DNA from: Ruminococcus sp.
GTDB taxonomy: Bacteria; Bacillota; Clostridia; Oscillospirales; Ruminococcaceae
Reading direction: 5' to 3'
Assembly: GCA_015066935.1 (NCBI GenBank)
Contig: SVNK01000001.1
Location: 88,093-152,092, forward strand
DNA length: 64,000 nucleotides
A program made the position numbers and the translations under genes. Below, piece after piece: positions 8,111 to 17,640 of this stretch. The notes below the pieces were generated by a model. It had not been told where the DNA came from, made no database searches, and was given only the letters and a program-made list of their open reading frames with translations. How positions within the stretch are numbered: the first letter of the stretch is position 1; the number at the start of each line of letters is the position of its first letter.

Positions 8111-10518
8111 ATTCCGCCCTCCCTTCCTGCCGCACCTATATCGTAAAGGACTCCGCCGCTTGTCAGTGTTTTTTTGTCAAAGTCTGCGGTGACCTCTGTA
8201 CCGTCGGAATAGACTGCCGTTATACAGCTTCCGCCGTCGGTGATATATTCGTCGATTGTGCATCCGCTGACCTTTGAGAGTATCGGCTCAACTGTCCTGT
8301 AAGCCTGTGCGGCTCTGCGGATGTTTCCCTTGTAATTTGCGTAGTAGTATATGTCGAACTCCGTATTCTTCAGCAGTGCGGTGTCCTCCCAGAGCATATC
8401 GTATGTCAGCGAGGAGCCTGTCACGGCTGCCATAAGCACCGTATCAACAGGGTCTGCTTCTGCGTTCACGGCAGTCGATGAGTACGGGATTACTCCGTGC
8501 AGAACAAGCTGGTAGAACGGAATATCCTCGTCGAAAATGTCGTAACGGCTTGAGGTCAGCGGAACATTCATGATACGGCTTACATATGGCAGTGCATAGG
8601 CATTTGCACTGTCCGCAAGAATACCGCTTCCCAGCTCGCAGTCAAGTGTATTGCAGCAGTCGGCAAGCCTGTTCATGGCTTCATACCGTGAAACGGTACT
8701 CTTGCCGTAGTCGCCGTAAAGCGACGTTGTAAGCGTTGACAGTGAAATGCCGTCAAAGCCTCTTTCCGCATATTTGTGTGCGGTCTCAGTGCCGAGAACT
8801 TCGCTGAATTTCTTCGGCGAAAGCAGCGACTTGTTCTTTGCAAAGCCGTCGGGGATTCCGTAGGCAAGGTCGTAGCTGACAATGCGTGAGTATGCTCCCG
8901 ATATTCTCACGGAAGCGTCGGTGAAGGAGTAGTATCCTCCCCCTGAACGGAAATCCCTGTTGTCTGCAACGGCATACATCTCAATCGAATGTTCCTGAGT
9001 ATAGTCGAGAAGCTCTTCGAAATCCTTCCTGCCGCCAAGCTTATCCGAAGGTTTTGCGTCGGTGTCGATACGCTCACGGATACCGTCGTTTGTCCAGTTC
9101 TTGTAGGTGACCGCCATGTCGTCAACGCCCTCTGCTTCAAGCTCCGAAAGAATGGTCTGTGCCTGTGAAAAACCGGTCACGGACGTTTTCATTTCAACGG
9201 GTATCCCCAGCACGGAACGCTTCTTCATGACTCCGCCGTAAAGATTTACGTGAAGCGGAGAACTCCCCTCCTCAGCACGCTTCTCAACACCCTTTTCCTC
9301 CGTGAGATATTCACGGTATCGGGCTGCTATGTCGGTATAGTCCGCATTTTCTGCGTCAATCGGATAGTACCGCACCGCTATGTCGTCAGATTTGATTTTT
9401 CCCTTTTCAAAGACTGTGAACGATGTGCTGTTCTTGCCTGTCATGTAGTAATTATCGGTGCTTCTGAGCGTGAAAACAAAGCTGCAAAGATTGTAGCTTG
9501 AGTTTGAACGTGACGTCGTCTTAACTGAAATAAGCGAATTCGAATCACCCTTCTCAGCCACCGCAAGAACTCCGTTTCCGTCCTTTACTATGCCGAATAC
9601 AGGCAGGTAAAGCTGCTCGTCAACGGCTCCCCTCGAAGTCGGGACCGCCGTAACGTCGTTTCCGTAAATCCGACGGAAATATTCTCCCGATGAAGCTGAT
9701 TTGCTGCTGCCGAAGCGTACAAGTGCTCCGCAGCCGTCGGGAATAACGAAATATCCGTCCTCGTCGTCAGACGCAGCTCCGAAGCTCCCCAGAAGATTGA
9801 CGCTCGTTGCGATTTTCCCCTGCGACGTCTCCTCAATCTCCGAAACAACAAGGCTCGCCCTGAGATAGTCCTCTCCGAGAGTGTACTCCACAGGATAGGA
9901 AAAACCTTCCTTTTTGTAGCTGTAATCGACACGGATTCCGTTTTCAATCTGCGTAACGGAAATTGTGCAGTCCGAAGCAAGTCCGGAACGAAGCGTGAAA
10001 TTATCGCTTCGCTTTTCGGGGATTCCGTAATGAAGTACGGACGACGACATAAGTTCGCCCGCAAAAGTCTCATTTGCTATGGGGTCATTTTCCGATTCAA
10101 GAGGCGATGTCCACCATATATAACCCGTTTCCTTGTTTTCAAGTCCCATGAGAGATGTGCCGAAATCAGCAAAAAGTCTGTATTTTCCGTTCTCTGCACA
10201 ACACCTGAATGTCCCGAAACAATACTTCATATCCTCTGAAAACCACGTAAGCTCGTCGGTTTCCGTATTTCTGTAAATCCGTCTGCCGTCACCGTCCGTA
10301 CCGTGAAAGACGCTCCCCTCAAGAAGCTTTTCCCTTTCTTCATCGGAAAGCGGCTTCGCTTTTTCCGACGTACTGCCCGTTTTTTCCGACGAGCCGTCCT
10401 CAGAGACCGTCTCTCCCTCAGGCAGACGCTCAAGCTCTCCGCCCGCAAAGACGTTCCCCGTCACAAGCATTGACGATACTGCCGCAAGACTCAGCAGAAA
10501 CATTCTTATACGCTTCAT
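8107..10518 (-). CDS. Secreted DUF5696-type protein
   Basis: An 803-residue extracytoplasmic protein of unknown function. A signal peptide is clear at residues 1-25 (cleavage after VFA), followed by an acidic, Ser/Thr-rich stretch to about residue 55. The remainder looks like a beta-rich N-terminal part (to about 420), then a segment with alternating helix/strand character and short DxR and GGGYYSF motifs (about 450-720), and a C-terminal beta module with VYSDGTEVTADF. From memory this matches DUF5696 proteins that occur in Clostridia and Paenibacillus beside sugar ABC transporters. The layout resembles large TIM-barrel glycosidases, but I cannot name catalytic residues. The SD (AAAGGAGG, eight bases) fixes the start. 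Confidence 0.75.
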   Translation of the reverse strand: MKRIRMFLLSLAAVSSMLVTGNVFAGGELERLPEGETVSEDGSSEKTGSTSEKAKPLSDEEREKLLEGSVFHGTDGDGRRIYRNTETDELTWFSEDMKYCFGTFRCCAENGKYRLFADFGTSLMGLENKETGYIWWTSPLESENDPIANETFAGELMSSSVLHYGIPEKRSDNFTLRSGLASDCTISVTQIENGIRVDYSYKKEGFSYPVEYTLGEDYLRASLVVSEIEETSQGKIATSVNLLGSFGAASDDEDGYFVIPDGCGALVRFGSSKSASSGEYFRRIYGNDVTAVPTSRGAVDEQLYLPVFGIVKDGNGVLAVAEKGDSNSLISVKTTSRSNSSYNLCSFVFTLRSTDNYYMTGKNSTSFTVFEKGKIKSDDIAVRYYPIDAENADYTDIAARYREYLTEEKGVEKRAEEGSSPLHVNLYGGVMKKRSVLGIPVEMKTSVTGFSQAQTILSELEAEGVDDMAVTYKNWTNDGIRERIDTDAKPSDKLGGRKDFEELLDYTQEHSIEMYAVADNRDFRSGGGYYSFTDASVRISGAYSRIVSYDLAYGIPDGFAKNKSLLSPKKFSEVLGTETAHKYAERGFDGISLSTLTTSLYGDYGKSTVSRYEAMNRLADCCNTLDCELGSGILADSANAYALPYVSRIMNVPLTSSRYDIFDEDIPFYQLVLHGVIPYSSTAVNAEADPVDTVLMAAVTGSSLTYDMLWEDTALLKNTEFDIYYYANYKGNIRRAAQAYRTVEPILSKVSGCTIDEYITDGGSCITAVYSDGTEVTADFDKKTLTSGGVLYDIGAAGREGGI

Positions 10519-10547
10519 CCGTCACACCTCCTTTCACTTTTTCCGCA

Positions 10548-11177
10548 TTATGAGCGGATTCTGTATGTGATTTCAGTTATAATCGTCGAAATAAATATGT
10601 ATATCTGCTGAACAAGCGACATCAGCAGAATAAGCAGTATCAGCATTATCAGAACTGCTCCGAGCGTCAGAAGGACGGCTGACAGCGTTCTCGCCGCTGA
10701 GTAACCGTGAGCGTCCCTGACTGCCGTGAAAATCAGAAGCACGGTCCAGAGCGTCCCGATGATTTCAATAATGCTCATGAAAACTGCTTCGTCACGGATA
10801 AGCACGTGCGAAAGTGCTGTATTTACGAAAAGCTGTCCGATATAGGGGACAAGTGCATAGGCACTGAAAATACAGATATTCCGCATTGTTCCCTCGCCGC
10901 TGAGAATAGTGCAGACCGCCCAGTTCCCGACCGTCCATGCACCGAAAAGTACAAAGCTTTTCATGATATACGGAACTATGCTGAACGTCTCCTCCTGCAC
11001 CGACCTGAACTGAAATCCGTAAAGACGTCCGTCCGCTATCAGTGCAAGAAACAGAAGAAATACTATCGCAAAGGCGATTTTCAGCGAACCTGCCTTCTTC
11101 CAGCGCATATCACCAAAGCCCTCAAACGGGTGAGTTACGGTGTGCTTCAGCCATTGAAGCGGTGTAAGCTCCTTCAC
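10548..11177 (-). CDS. Yip1-family membrane protein
   Basis: A 209-residue integral membrane protein with about five hydrophobic segments. It starts with the cytoplasmic stretch TPLQWLKHTVTHPFEGFGDMRWKK, characteristic of bacterial Yip1-domain proteins (P-x-x-x-F-x-D-M-R pattern), and ends with a very hydrophobic helix of leucine and isoleucine repeats. Its start overlaps the NHL-repeat gene by four bases. The family has no known biochemical role; the repeated company of DUF5696 and sugar transporters suggests a membrane component of the same system. Confidence 0.75.
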   Translation of the reverse strand: MKELTPLQWLKHTVTHPFEGFGDMRWKKAGSLKIAFAIVFLLFLALIADGRLYGFQFRSVQEETFSIVPYIMKSFVLFGAWTVGNWAVCTILSGEGTMRNICIFSAYALVPYIGQLFVNTALSHVLIRDEAVFMSIIEIIGTLWTVLLIFTAVRDAHGYSAARTLSAVLLTLGAVLIMLILLILLMSLVQQIYIFISTIITEITYRIRS

Positions 11178-12634
11178 TGCGGCTCACCTCCGCTTCTGCG
11201 TTTTTTCAGCTTTACTGCCGCAAATATCCCTGCTGCGGCTGCACCTGCCGAAAGCACAATCTTCCCGAGATTCCTGCCAAGAAACTCCCTGCGGTATCCC
11301 TCGAAAGCCTTGTTGTAGATTTCTGAGGAGTCAGCCTTTTTAGCGTACTCCATCGCACCCTCGTAGTCGCCCTTTCTGAGAAGTGCCATCGCTACACCCG
11401 TATTCGCCCGACGATAATTTCCGTCACGGCTCAGAACCTCGTACCACGGCTCAAGTGCTTCCTCATAGTACCCCTGTCCGTACAGCGAAACAGCCTTGTT
11501 TACTGCTCTGCCGAATGACGTCTCACGGAATACCGTTATCGTGTCCTTTACGGAATCTGACGCATAAAGTCTTTCACCGTATGATTCGATTGCGGAAACT
11601 GTATCGAATCCGCCGAGCTGCTCCGCTTTTCCGCCGATTATGAACATCAGCTCGCCGTCCTCGTCATAGCGGAAGATTCTCCCCATTGTAAGGTCAAGAC
11701 AATTTATGCAGCCGTCGCTGCTTATTTCAATATCGGTCATCGCCGAAGCAAGAAGCTGATTGTGTGAGGTATCGTACATCGGTTTCCTGTCTCCGAAAAT
11801 AACGTCAAGCTTTGAGAAAATATTCTTTCCTGCGGCATTGAGCTTCTTCACTGTATCGGTCTGCTGCGTGTTCGACGCCGTGCAGGTGTAGACAAAGTCT
11901 CCGCTTATGTCAAAGCCCGTGATTGCCGTCGGGATACTTCTTATGCGGCTGAGCTTCTTTTCATCCGACATGAAAAAACTCCTGAAATAATTGCCGATTA
12001 CCTCCGCAGTCGGCTGAACACGGTTTGCTCCGTAAAAGCCCGTGAATTCTCCGTCGGGAGAGAACATAGCCGCACCCGTTGTATTGTTCACAATCGTATA
12101 GACATTCCCTGCCTTGTCGGCAATTACCTTCTGCGGTCTGAATGTCGGAGAATTATAAATCGGAGAATCGGGGTAGGAAAGCTCCGAAACGATCTCTCCG
12201 CCAAGCGTTGTGACAAGTACCCGACTGTTTTCCGTATCGGCAACATACATCCTGTCCTTTTCCGCACAGACATATATCCCCTTCGGCTGATTCAGGGTCG
12301 TCACAGTGCCGTCCTCATACCTGAACTCGCTGTAGGTCCTCACCGCCGACGTGAGTTCACTGCCGGCAGCTATTATGCGGTTGTTTCCGCTGTCAACGAT
12401 GTAGAAAAGACCGTCGTCAGCCATAAAAATATCTTCCGGAGCGTCCATTGCTCCCACACCGAGGTCATATCCCGAAACGGCTCTTTCGGGAGCATAGCCT
12501 GCCTGCGACGGAATCGCATTTCCCATGCTGTCATAGCTGTAGGTCTCGTAAGGAGCCGCCGCATGAGCAATCGTCACGGGTGACGCAGGCAGTGAAGCCG
12601 CAGCAATCACAAGTATTGTTATTCTGTTTTTCAT
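11174..12634 (-). CDS. Membrane-anchored NHL-repeat protein
   Basis: A 486-residue exported protein. Residues 1-26 form a signal peptide (cleavage after AHA). Several beta-propeller-like NHL units follow (DAPEDIFMADDGLFYIVDSGNNRII near residue 65; LNQPKGIYVCAEKDRMYVADTENSRV near 112; later units more degenerate), then a TPR-like helical pair (YEEALEPWYEVLSRDGNYRRANTGVAMALLRKGDYEGAMEYAKKA, broken here by position: about 395-440), and a C-terminal transmembrane helix with a KLKKRR stop-transfer tail. It would hold a propeller outside the cell. The ATG at 12643 abuts the SD, so I use 12634. Confidence 0.75.
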   Translation of the reverse strand: MKNRITILVIAAASLPASPVTIAHAAAPYETYSYDSMGNAIPSQAGYAPERAVSGYDLGVGAMDAPEDIFMADDGLFYIVDSGNNRIIAAGSELTSAVRTYSEFRYEDGTVTTLNQPKGIYVCAEKDRMYVADTENSRVLVTTLGGEIVSELSYPDSPIYNSPTFRPQKVIADKAGNVYTIVNNTTGAAMFSPDGEFTGFYGANRVQPTAEVIGNYFRSFFMSDEKKLSRIRSIPTAITGFDISGDFVYTCTASNTQQTDTVKKLNAAGKNIFSKLDVIFGDRKPMYDTSHNQLLASAMTDIEISSDGCINCLDLTMGRIFRYDEDGELMFIIGGKAEQLGGFDTVSAIESYGERLYASDSVKDTITVFRETSFGRAVNKAVSLYGQGYYEEALEPWYEVLSRDGNYRRANTGVAMALLRKGDYEGAMEYAKKADSSEIYNKAFEGYRREFLGRNLGKIVLSAGAAAAGIFAAVKLKKRRSGGEPQ

Positions 12635-12655
12635 CGGCTTCATCTCCTCTGTGAA

Positions 12656-13534
12656 TTATTCCTTGATTCCCGAATGTGCCATAGTCTCAATAACCTGCTT
12701 CTGTGCAAGTATGAACACTATCATCGGCGGTATAAGTACGAAAACCGCTGCCGCCATTGCTATGCCTGCCGTTGCCATTCCCGAAGATGCAGCCTGTTCA
12801 ACGGCTGTCGGGAGCGTTCTGTACTGCTCGTCAAATACAAGCGAGCCGCTTCTGATATTCCACGAAGCCTGAAATGCAAAAATTATCATGGTCATGAATG
12901 CGGGTTTCTGGTTAGGCATCACAACCTGCCAGCATATTCTGAAAAGTCCCGCACCGTCAACCTTTGCCGCTTCAATAATTGCATCGGGCATCTGCTTTAT
13001 CGACTGTCGCATAAGAAAAAGACTCATCGGAGAGGCAACCGCAGGCAGTATCAGTGCCCAGAGCGTGTTTATCATATCAAGCTTCGCCATTACCATGTAC
13101 TGCATTATGTAGATGACGTTGCTCTGGTAGAGAAGTGCCGCAACAATAATTCCGTTTATCAGTCTGCTTCCGGGAAATCTGCACTTCGCAAGCACAAATG
13201 CTGCCATCGAAACAAATACGCACTGCAAAAACGTTACGGACGCTGTAACAAATACGCTGTTGAATATGTACCTTGAAAACGGTACCCTGTTCCTGCGTAC
13301 ACTTTCAAACATATCATTGAAGTTTTCAAGTGTGGGACGGAGCGTCCAGAATTTCGGCGGAAAAACAAACAGCTCCTCCGTCGGCTTCACTGACATGACT
13401 ATCATGAGATATATCGGCAGTGCCATGAATATGCCGAGAAGCGTCAGAAACAGAAATATCCCTACCGTTCCGCCGATTTTTCGTCCTGCCTGCCTGTTTG
13501 AGGCTTTCAGCCTCGATATGTCGGTCTGTGCCAC
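12656..13534 (-). CDS. Carbohydrate ABC transporter permease, MalG type (pair 2)
   Basis: A 292-residue permease with six predicted membrane helices, the first at about residues 22-46 and the last ending AQKQVIETMAHSGIKE, the usual C-terminus of CUT1 MalG-type subunits. The EAA loop is DAIIEAAKVDGAGLFRICWQV near residue 190. It follows its MalF-type partner by 16 bases. This pair is closest to the solute-binding protein gene and is the more likely partner for it. Confidence 0.9.
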   Translation of the reverse strand: MAQTDISRLKASNRQAGRKIGGTVGIFLFLTLLGIFMALPIYLMIVMSVKPTEELFVFPPKFWTLRPTLENFNDMFESVRRNRVPFSRYIFNSVFVTASVTFLQCVFVSMAAFVLAKCRFPGSRLINGIIVAALLYQSNVIYIMQYMVMAKLDMINTLWALILPAVASPMSLFLMRQSIKQMPDAIIEAAKVDGAGLFRICWQVVMPNQKPAFMTMIIFAFQASWNIRSGSLVFDEQYRTLPTAVEQAASSGMATAGIAMAAAVFVLIPPMIVFILAQKQVIETMAHSGIKE

Positions 13535-13550
13535 TGACGCTCCCCTCCTT

Positions 13551-14456
13551 TCATTCCTTTTCTCCGAGAACCCTGCCGATTACCCTGCTGCAAACATACA
13601 TCGCTGCAAATACCACGAGACATATCGCCGATGCATAACCCATTTCAAATCTCATCCAGCCGTAATCATAGGCGTGACTCATCATTGTGTGGGCTTTGTA
13701 ATCGGTACTCGGAAAGCCTGCAAGACTCTGTACTACCGCCCCCGCCGTGAATGAGCTGACAATCTGCATAACTGCGGCAAAGAGCATCTGCGGCTTCATC
13801 GAAGGAATCGTGATGTAAACAAGCTCCTGCCAGCGGTTTCTTATGCCCTCTATCGCACCTGCCTCGTACTGGGTACGGTCGATGCTGCGGAAGCCTGCAC
13901 TGAGCGCAAGAAAGCCTGCTCCCAGTGAAATCCACAGCTGCACGACTATTGATGCTCCCAGAACATATCTGCCGTCCGTAAGCCACTGAATCGGTGCCGT
14001 TATGATATTGAGGTCAATCAGGACTGCGTTGAGATAACCGTTCATATCACCGCTGAAAATAAGCTGCCAGACCGTGTAGACGTTTGCCATCGACGGTATG
14101 TAGAAAATAAGCGTGAATACCGTCCTCAGCTTAGGAGGCATCTCGTTTATCAGCCACGCAAGAAAAAAACACAGCACATAACTCAGCGGTCCTGTGACAA
14201 GGGCGAAAATCAGCGTCACCCTTATCGACTTTATGAAGGTCCTGTCAGAGAGAAACAGTGTTTCAAAGTTTTCAAGTCCGACAAATTCGGGAGGATTTAC
14301 CATGTCGAAATCCGTAAACCCGATAGGCAGCGACATCACTACGGGAATTACCGTGAAAACAATGAAAAGTATCATGAAAGGTGCAATCATTCCGTAGCAG
14401 CTTCCGTTTTTCTTCACCTCACGCCACGTACTGCGGATGCGTTCCTTTATCTTCAC
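13551..14456 (-). CDS. Sugar ABC transporter permease, MalF type (pair 2)
   Basis: A 301-residue membrane subunit, six hydrophobic segments, with the EAA loop QYEAGAIEGIRNRWQELVYI around residue 205, where the usual EAA-x-x-DGA reads YEAGAIEGI, a mild departure. The extracytoplasmic loop after helix 1 contains the FTDFDMVNPPEFVGLENF pattern usual in MalF/UgpA. It begins 18 bases after the solute-binding protein gene. Confidence 0.9.
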   Translation of the reverse strand: MKIKERIRSTWREVKKNGSCYGMIAPFMILFIVFTVIPVVMSLPIGFTDFDMVNPPEFVGLENFETLFLSDRTFIKSIRVTLIFALVTGPLSYVLCFFLAWLINEMPPKLRTVFTLIFYIPSMANVYTVWQLIFSGDMNGYLNAVLIDLNIITAPIQWLTDGRYVLGASIVVQLWISLGAGFLALSAGFRSIDRTQYEAGAIEGIRNRWQELVYITIPSMKPQMLFAAVMQIVSSFTAGAVVQSLAGFPSTDYKAHTMMSHAYDYGWMRFEMGYASAICLVVFAAMYVCSRVIGRVLGEKE

Positions 14457-14474
14457 GGCTCATCCCTCCCTTCG

Positions 14475-17420
14475 TCATTTTCCCGTGAGCTTGTCAAGCT
14501 TACGCTTTATTTCCTCGTTTATGTCCATATTGTATCTGAGAAGCGTATCACGGGGATTCTCTCCCTCGTTGACAACCTCCCTGAATGCGTTCATGATGTT
14601 TCTCGTAACGGCATACGACGCAGGTGTTACGGGAATTTCCTCAAGCTCACTCTGCTGTGCAAGCAGTCTTTCAAGTTCGTCGGACGACCATCCAAGCTGT
14701 GCAAGAGCTTCCGTATTAGCCGTGCTGAAACGTCCCATTCTGCCAAGTATCCCCTCTGAACGTATTCCGAATTCCGTCTGTATTTCCGCAGACGTGAACC
14801 ATTTCACAAACTCCCATGCCTCCTGCTTCTTGTCTGAGCTTTCAAAGATTACGGCTCCCGCACCGACCGAGTTTGCGGCATGGGAAAGACTTCCGTCCTC
14901 TCTCGCCGTCGCAGGTACTGGACAGAACTCCCATAACCCTTTTATTTCGGAAGCTGCCGCTTCAAGCTGGTTGGCAAAGCTGTAATCTGCAATGACAATG
15001 GGGTATTCTCCCGTTCTGAAACGGCTGAATGCATCGTAGGTCTGCTCAAAACCATACTGTGTGTAGAAGTCGGTCCACTGCTCAAACGCCTGAACCGCCG
15101 ACGTTTCATCAAGTGCAGATGACGTCATATCACTGTTGTAGTAGCTGAGTCCGTTCTGGAGCAGCAGCATCGCATAGGTATGTCCCGCCTCCGTTGCAGG
15201 GGAAATGTTCGCAGGCGGAAGCACAAGTCCCACCGACATATAATTCCTCTGTATCGCAGGCAGCATATCACGTAATTCGTCCCATGTTTCGGGAGGACGG
15301 TCATAGCCAAGCTCCGAAAGAATATCGCTGCGGAAAAACATCATCGGGAAATTCTGACTTATGGGAATTCCGCAGACTCCTCCGCCATAAGTGTAGTGCG
15401 TCATGGCTTTTTCCGAAAAACGTGCGGCGACTTCTTCGTAACCTTCCATAGACGATACGTCGGCAAGCAGTCCCCTTGCGGCAAGATTAACAGGGAACTC
15501 TCCGCCGAGAAACAGTACCGCATCAGGCTCCTCGCCTGCAAGAGCCGCTTCAACAACCCCTCCCGATACAAGTCTTACCATAACGGGAATTCCGCTTTCC
15601 GCTGTAAAATGACTATCTGTAAGCTCACGGACTATCTGTGCCTGATCACGTCCGAGACTTACCCAGATTTCAATCGCTTCCTTATCGGAACTTCCTCCGA
15701 TTGCCGTGTAGTCCTCGAAAAACGAACCGATAAACGCACTCAGTCCGAATTTCAGCGACTTGCCAAGCTTCTTCCTGCAGCTTGTAAAGTCCTCGTCCGC
15801 CGACGCAAATTCTATGAAATCAATCTCAAGCGGCTGGTCACGGTACTCCCTCGACCACGCCGAAAGCGAACTTATACCGTCCTTGATTCGGCTGAGATAC
15901 GACGGTATCCTCAGAGGCTTGTCAATGCATTTGTCAAGCACTACCGTGAGCTGTCCGATGACTGCCGCTTCTGAACCATTCGTACCGCCAAGCTCCTCTA
16001 TTGCGTCCTGAACCGCTTCAAGTTCATCGGAAATACGTCTGAATTCCTCTATAAGCTCAGGAATTTTCTCGTGCACGTAGTAATCCGTGTATTTATCGGG
16101 AGTCGGTCCCGTTATCATCAGGATGCGACGGTAATACACGTTAAGCTCCGCCGTAATTTCCTCAAGGGTCCGCAGGTGTCCGCCGATTTCTCCCGTTACG
16201 GTCTCCATTGTGAGAGTGTGGTCCGTATCGGCTGTGAGATAAACGTAAATGCTCTCTCCGTCAGCCGTTTCGGGAGAGGTCATCCGCCAGTCCTTATCAT
16301 ATGGGAACTTCACGCTGTCAAGTTCTCCGCAGAGAACTCTGCCGTCTATGTAAATGCGTCTTGTTGAGTAAAAGCCTCTCATCTGATTCTGACGTGCCTT
16401 TATACCGATTCTGTACCAGCCGTCATTGGCGATTCTCTCTTTCGGGATCGTCCATGTAACCGATGTGAGGGCCTTTTTCCAGTTGTCTCCGCCGATTGTG
16501 TTGCAGACTATTTTTCTCGGGTCCGACGGCGATACAAGATAGCTTGTGTTATCGTTCGACGGTGCAAGATTTCTGTCGGACTTGTATGCCGCTTCTTCTC
16601 CCTCTATTCTGAACATGTGCGCCGGTGTCTCCCCGACACTCACCGAAGCTTCAATTCCTGCGGCATATTCGTCGTAGGACGGCGTTTTTCCGGGATTGTA
16701 AAGACGGATGCTCCCCAGCATGAACTGTGAACGTTCTGCTGTGAAGGCAATCTCATGTCTGCCTTTTTCAAAATAGAAAAACAACGGTTCTGAGAAAAGT
16801 CCGTCGCTGTCGCCCACGCTTCGGCTCAGCCACGCTTCATGCTGTATCTGTACGGGACGCACCTGATTTCCTCTGCCGTCCGTTTTTATTTCGCCTTCGT
16901 TCTTCCACACTCTTGCGAGCGTCATTCTCGAAGCCGTGTCAAAGGGAGTCTCCCCGTCGATTTCCATTGATATTTCTATCGGAGTGCTCCCCGTAAGAAG
17001 CGGACAATACGTCATCTCAAGACAGTAAATTCCGCTTTCGGGTATTTCCGCTTCATACACAACCCTGCCGCCGTCCTGAGTCCAGATGAGAGCATTGTCA
17101 TGTGTAATTCCGTCGGCAGTGCGGGAAGCTGTGGAGAAGCTGCCGTCCGCCGAGATGTAGTCTCCGCCTGAAATTACGATTTCACGGTCGGGACGCTCCT
17201 CGCCGCTGTAAAGACTGTAATACTCCCCGAAGGAAAGGAGTTCTGCGGACGTTGTATCAAAACTGTAATAGTCAGCTTTCATCTGTGCGATAGTCGCTTC
17301 CGAAGGCGTGTATACGATTTCCGACGCAAGAACTCCCACAGGTCCCGACAACGCCGATAACGCCGTTGCTATCCCGACTGCCGCAGCAGCAAAATGTCTC
17401 AGAATCCTGACCGCCTTCAT
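14475..17420 (-). CDS. Oversized extracellular solute-binding protein with N-terminal beta modules
   Basis: At 981 residues this is twice the usual size of a CUT1 solute-binding protein. Residues 1-32 form a signal peptide (cleavage after VLA). Residues 80-270 and 320-440 look like galactose-binding-type beta sandwiches (ESGIYCLEMTYCPL ... FYFEKGRHEIAFTAERSQFM; DGWYRIGIKARQNQMRGFYS). A helical linker (about 450-560) leads to a solute-binding fold from about 600 to the end (PETWDELRDML, GEYPIVIADYSF, AWEFVKWFTSAEIQ). There is no lipobox cysteine, which is odd for a Gram-positive binding protein. The start is set by GGGGAGG eight bases upstream; an ATG-like start 24 bases earlier is too far. 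Confidence 0.85.
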   Translation of the reverse strand: MKAVRILRHFAAAAVGIATALSALSGPVGVLASEIVYTPSEATIAQMKADYYSFDTTSAELLSFGEYYSLYSGEERPDREIVISGGDYISADGSFSTASRTADGITHDNALIWTQDGGRVVYEAEIPESGIYCLEMTYCPLLTGSTPIEISMEIDGETPFDTASRMTLARVWKNEGEIKTDGRGNQVRPVQIQHEAWLSRSVGDSDGLFSEPLFFYFEKGRHEIAFTAERSQFMLGSIRLYNPGKTPSYDEYAAGIEASVSVGETPAHMFRIEGEEAAYKSDRNLAPSNDNTSYLVSPSDPRKIVCNTIGGDNWKKALTSVTWTIPKERIANDGWYRIGIKARQNQMRGFYSTRRIYIDGRVLCGELDSVKFPYDKDWRMTSPETADGESIYVYLTADTDHTLTMETVTGEIGGHLRTLEEITAELNVYYRRILMITGPTPDKYTDYYVHEKIPELIEEFRRISDELEAVQDAIEELGGTNGSEAAVIGQLTVVLDKCIDKPLRIPSYLSRIKDGISSLSAWSREYRDQPLEIDFIEFASADEDFTSCRKKLGKSLKFGLSAFIGSFFEDYTAIGGSSDKEAIEIWVSLGRDQAQIVRELTDSHFTAESGIPVMVRLVSGGVVEAALAGEEPDAVLFLGGEFPVNLAARGLLADVSSMEGYEEVAARFSEKAMTHYTYGGGVCGIPISQNFPMMFFRSDILSELGYDRPPETWDELRDMLPAIQRNYMSVGLVLPPANISPATEAGHTYAMLLLQNGLSYYNSDMTSSALDETSAVQAFEQWTDFYTQYGFEQTYDAFSRFRTGEYPIVIADYSFANQLEAAASEIKGLWEFCPVPATAREDGSLSHAANSVGAGAVIFESSDKKQEAWEFVKWFTSAEIQTEFGIRSEGILGRMGRFSTANTEALAQLGWSSDELERLLAQQSELEEIPVTPASYAVTRNIMNAFREVVNEGENPRDTLLRYNMDINEEIKRKLDKLTGK

Positions 17421-17467
17421 GAATACCGCCTCCCCTGAACGCATAAAATGCCATTATAATTATAATA

Positions 17468-17496
17468 AGTATATCAAATTTATCCCTTCATGTCAA
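17468..17496 (-). promoter_or_regulatory. Promoter of the transport/DUF5696 operon
   Basis: Minus strand TTGACA, 17-base spacer, TATACT. Transcription would start near 17461, about 40 bases before the binding-protein ATG. The seven downstream genes overlap or lie within 36 bases of each other, so this one promoter could serve all of them. Confidence 0.8.
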
Positions 17497-17539
17497 GGAA
17501 AAGCGTCCCTTCAGTGACGTAAAAATCTTACTCAGATAA

Positions 17540-17568
17540 TTGACATTAATTCCTCATCGTGATATAAT
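17540..17568 (+). promoter_or_regulatory. Promoter of the hydrolase gene
   Basis: A perfect consensus match: TTGACA, 17 bases, TATAAT. It is divergent from the transport operon promoter 44 bases away. Expected start near 17575, giving a leader of about 65 nt. Confidence 0.85.
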
Positions 17569-17640
17569 AGATGTATATATGCAATTTTGCACCGCCTTAT
17601 GAATATAATATAGGCGAATAACTGTTTGGAGATAATAAAA

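Noticed and set aside
10707..11318. Open frame of 203 codons on the plus strand
   Set aside because: Antisense to the Yip1 and NHL genes; rich in Cys/His/Arg as usual for shadows of hydrophobic genes.
12674..13276. Open frame of 200 codons on the plus strand with many Cys/His
   Set aside because: Antisense to a permease gene; the apparent metal-binding residues come from reversed hydrophobic codons.
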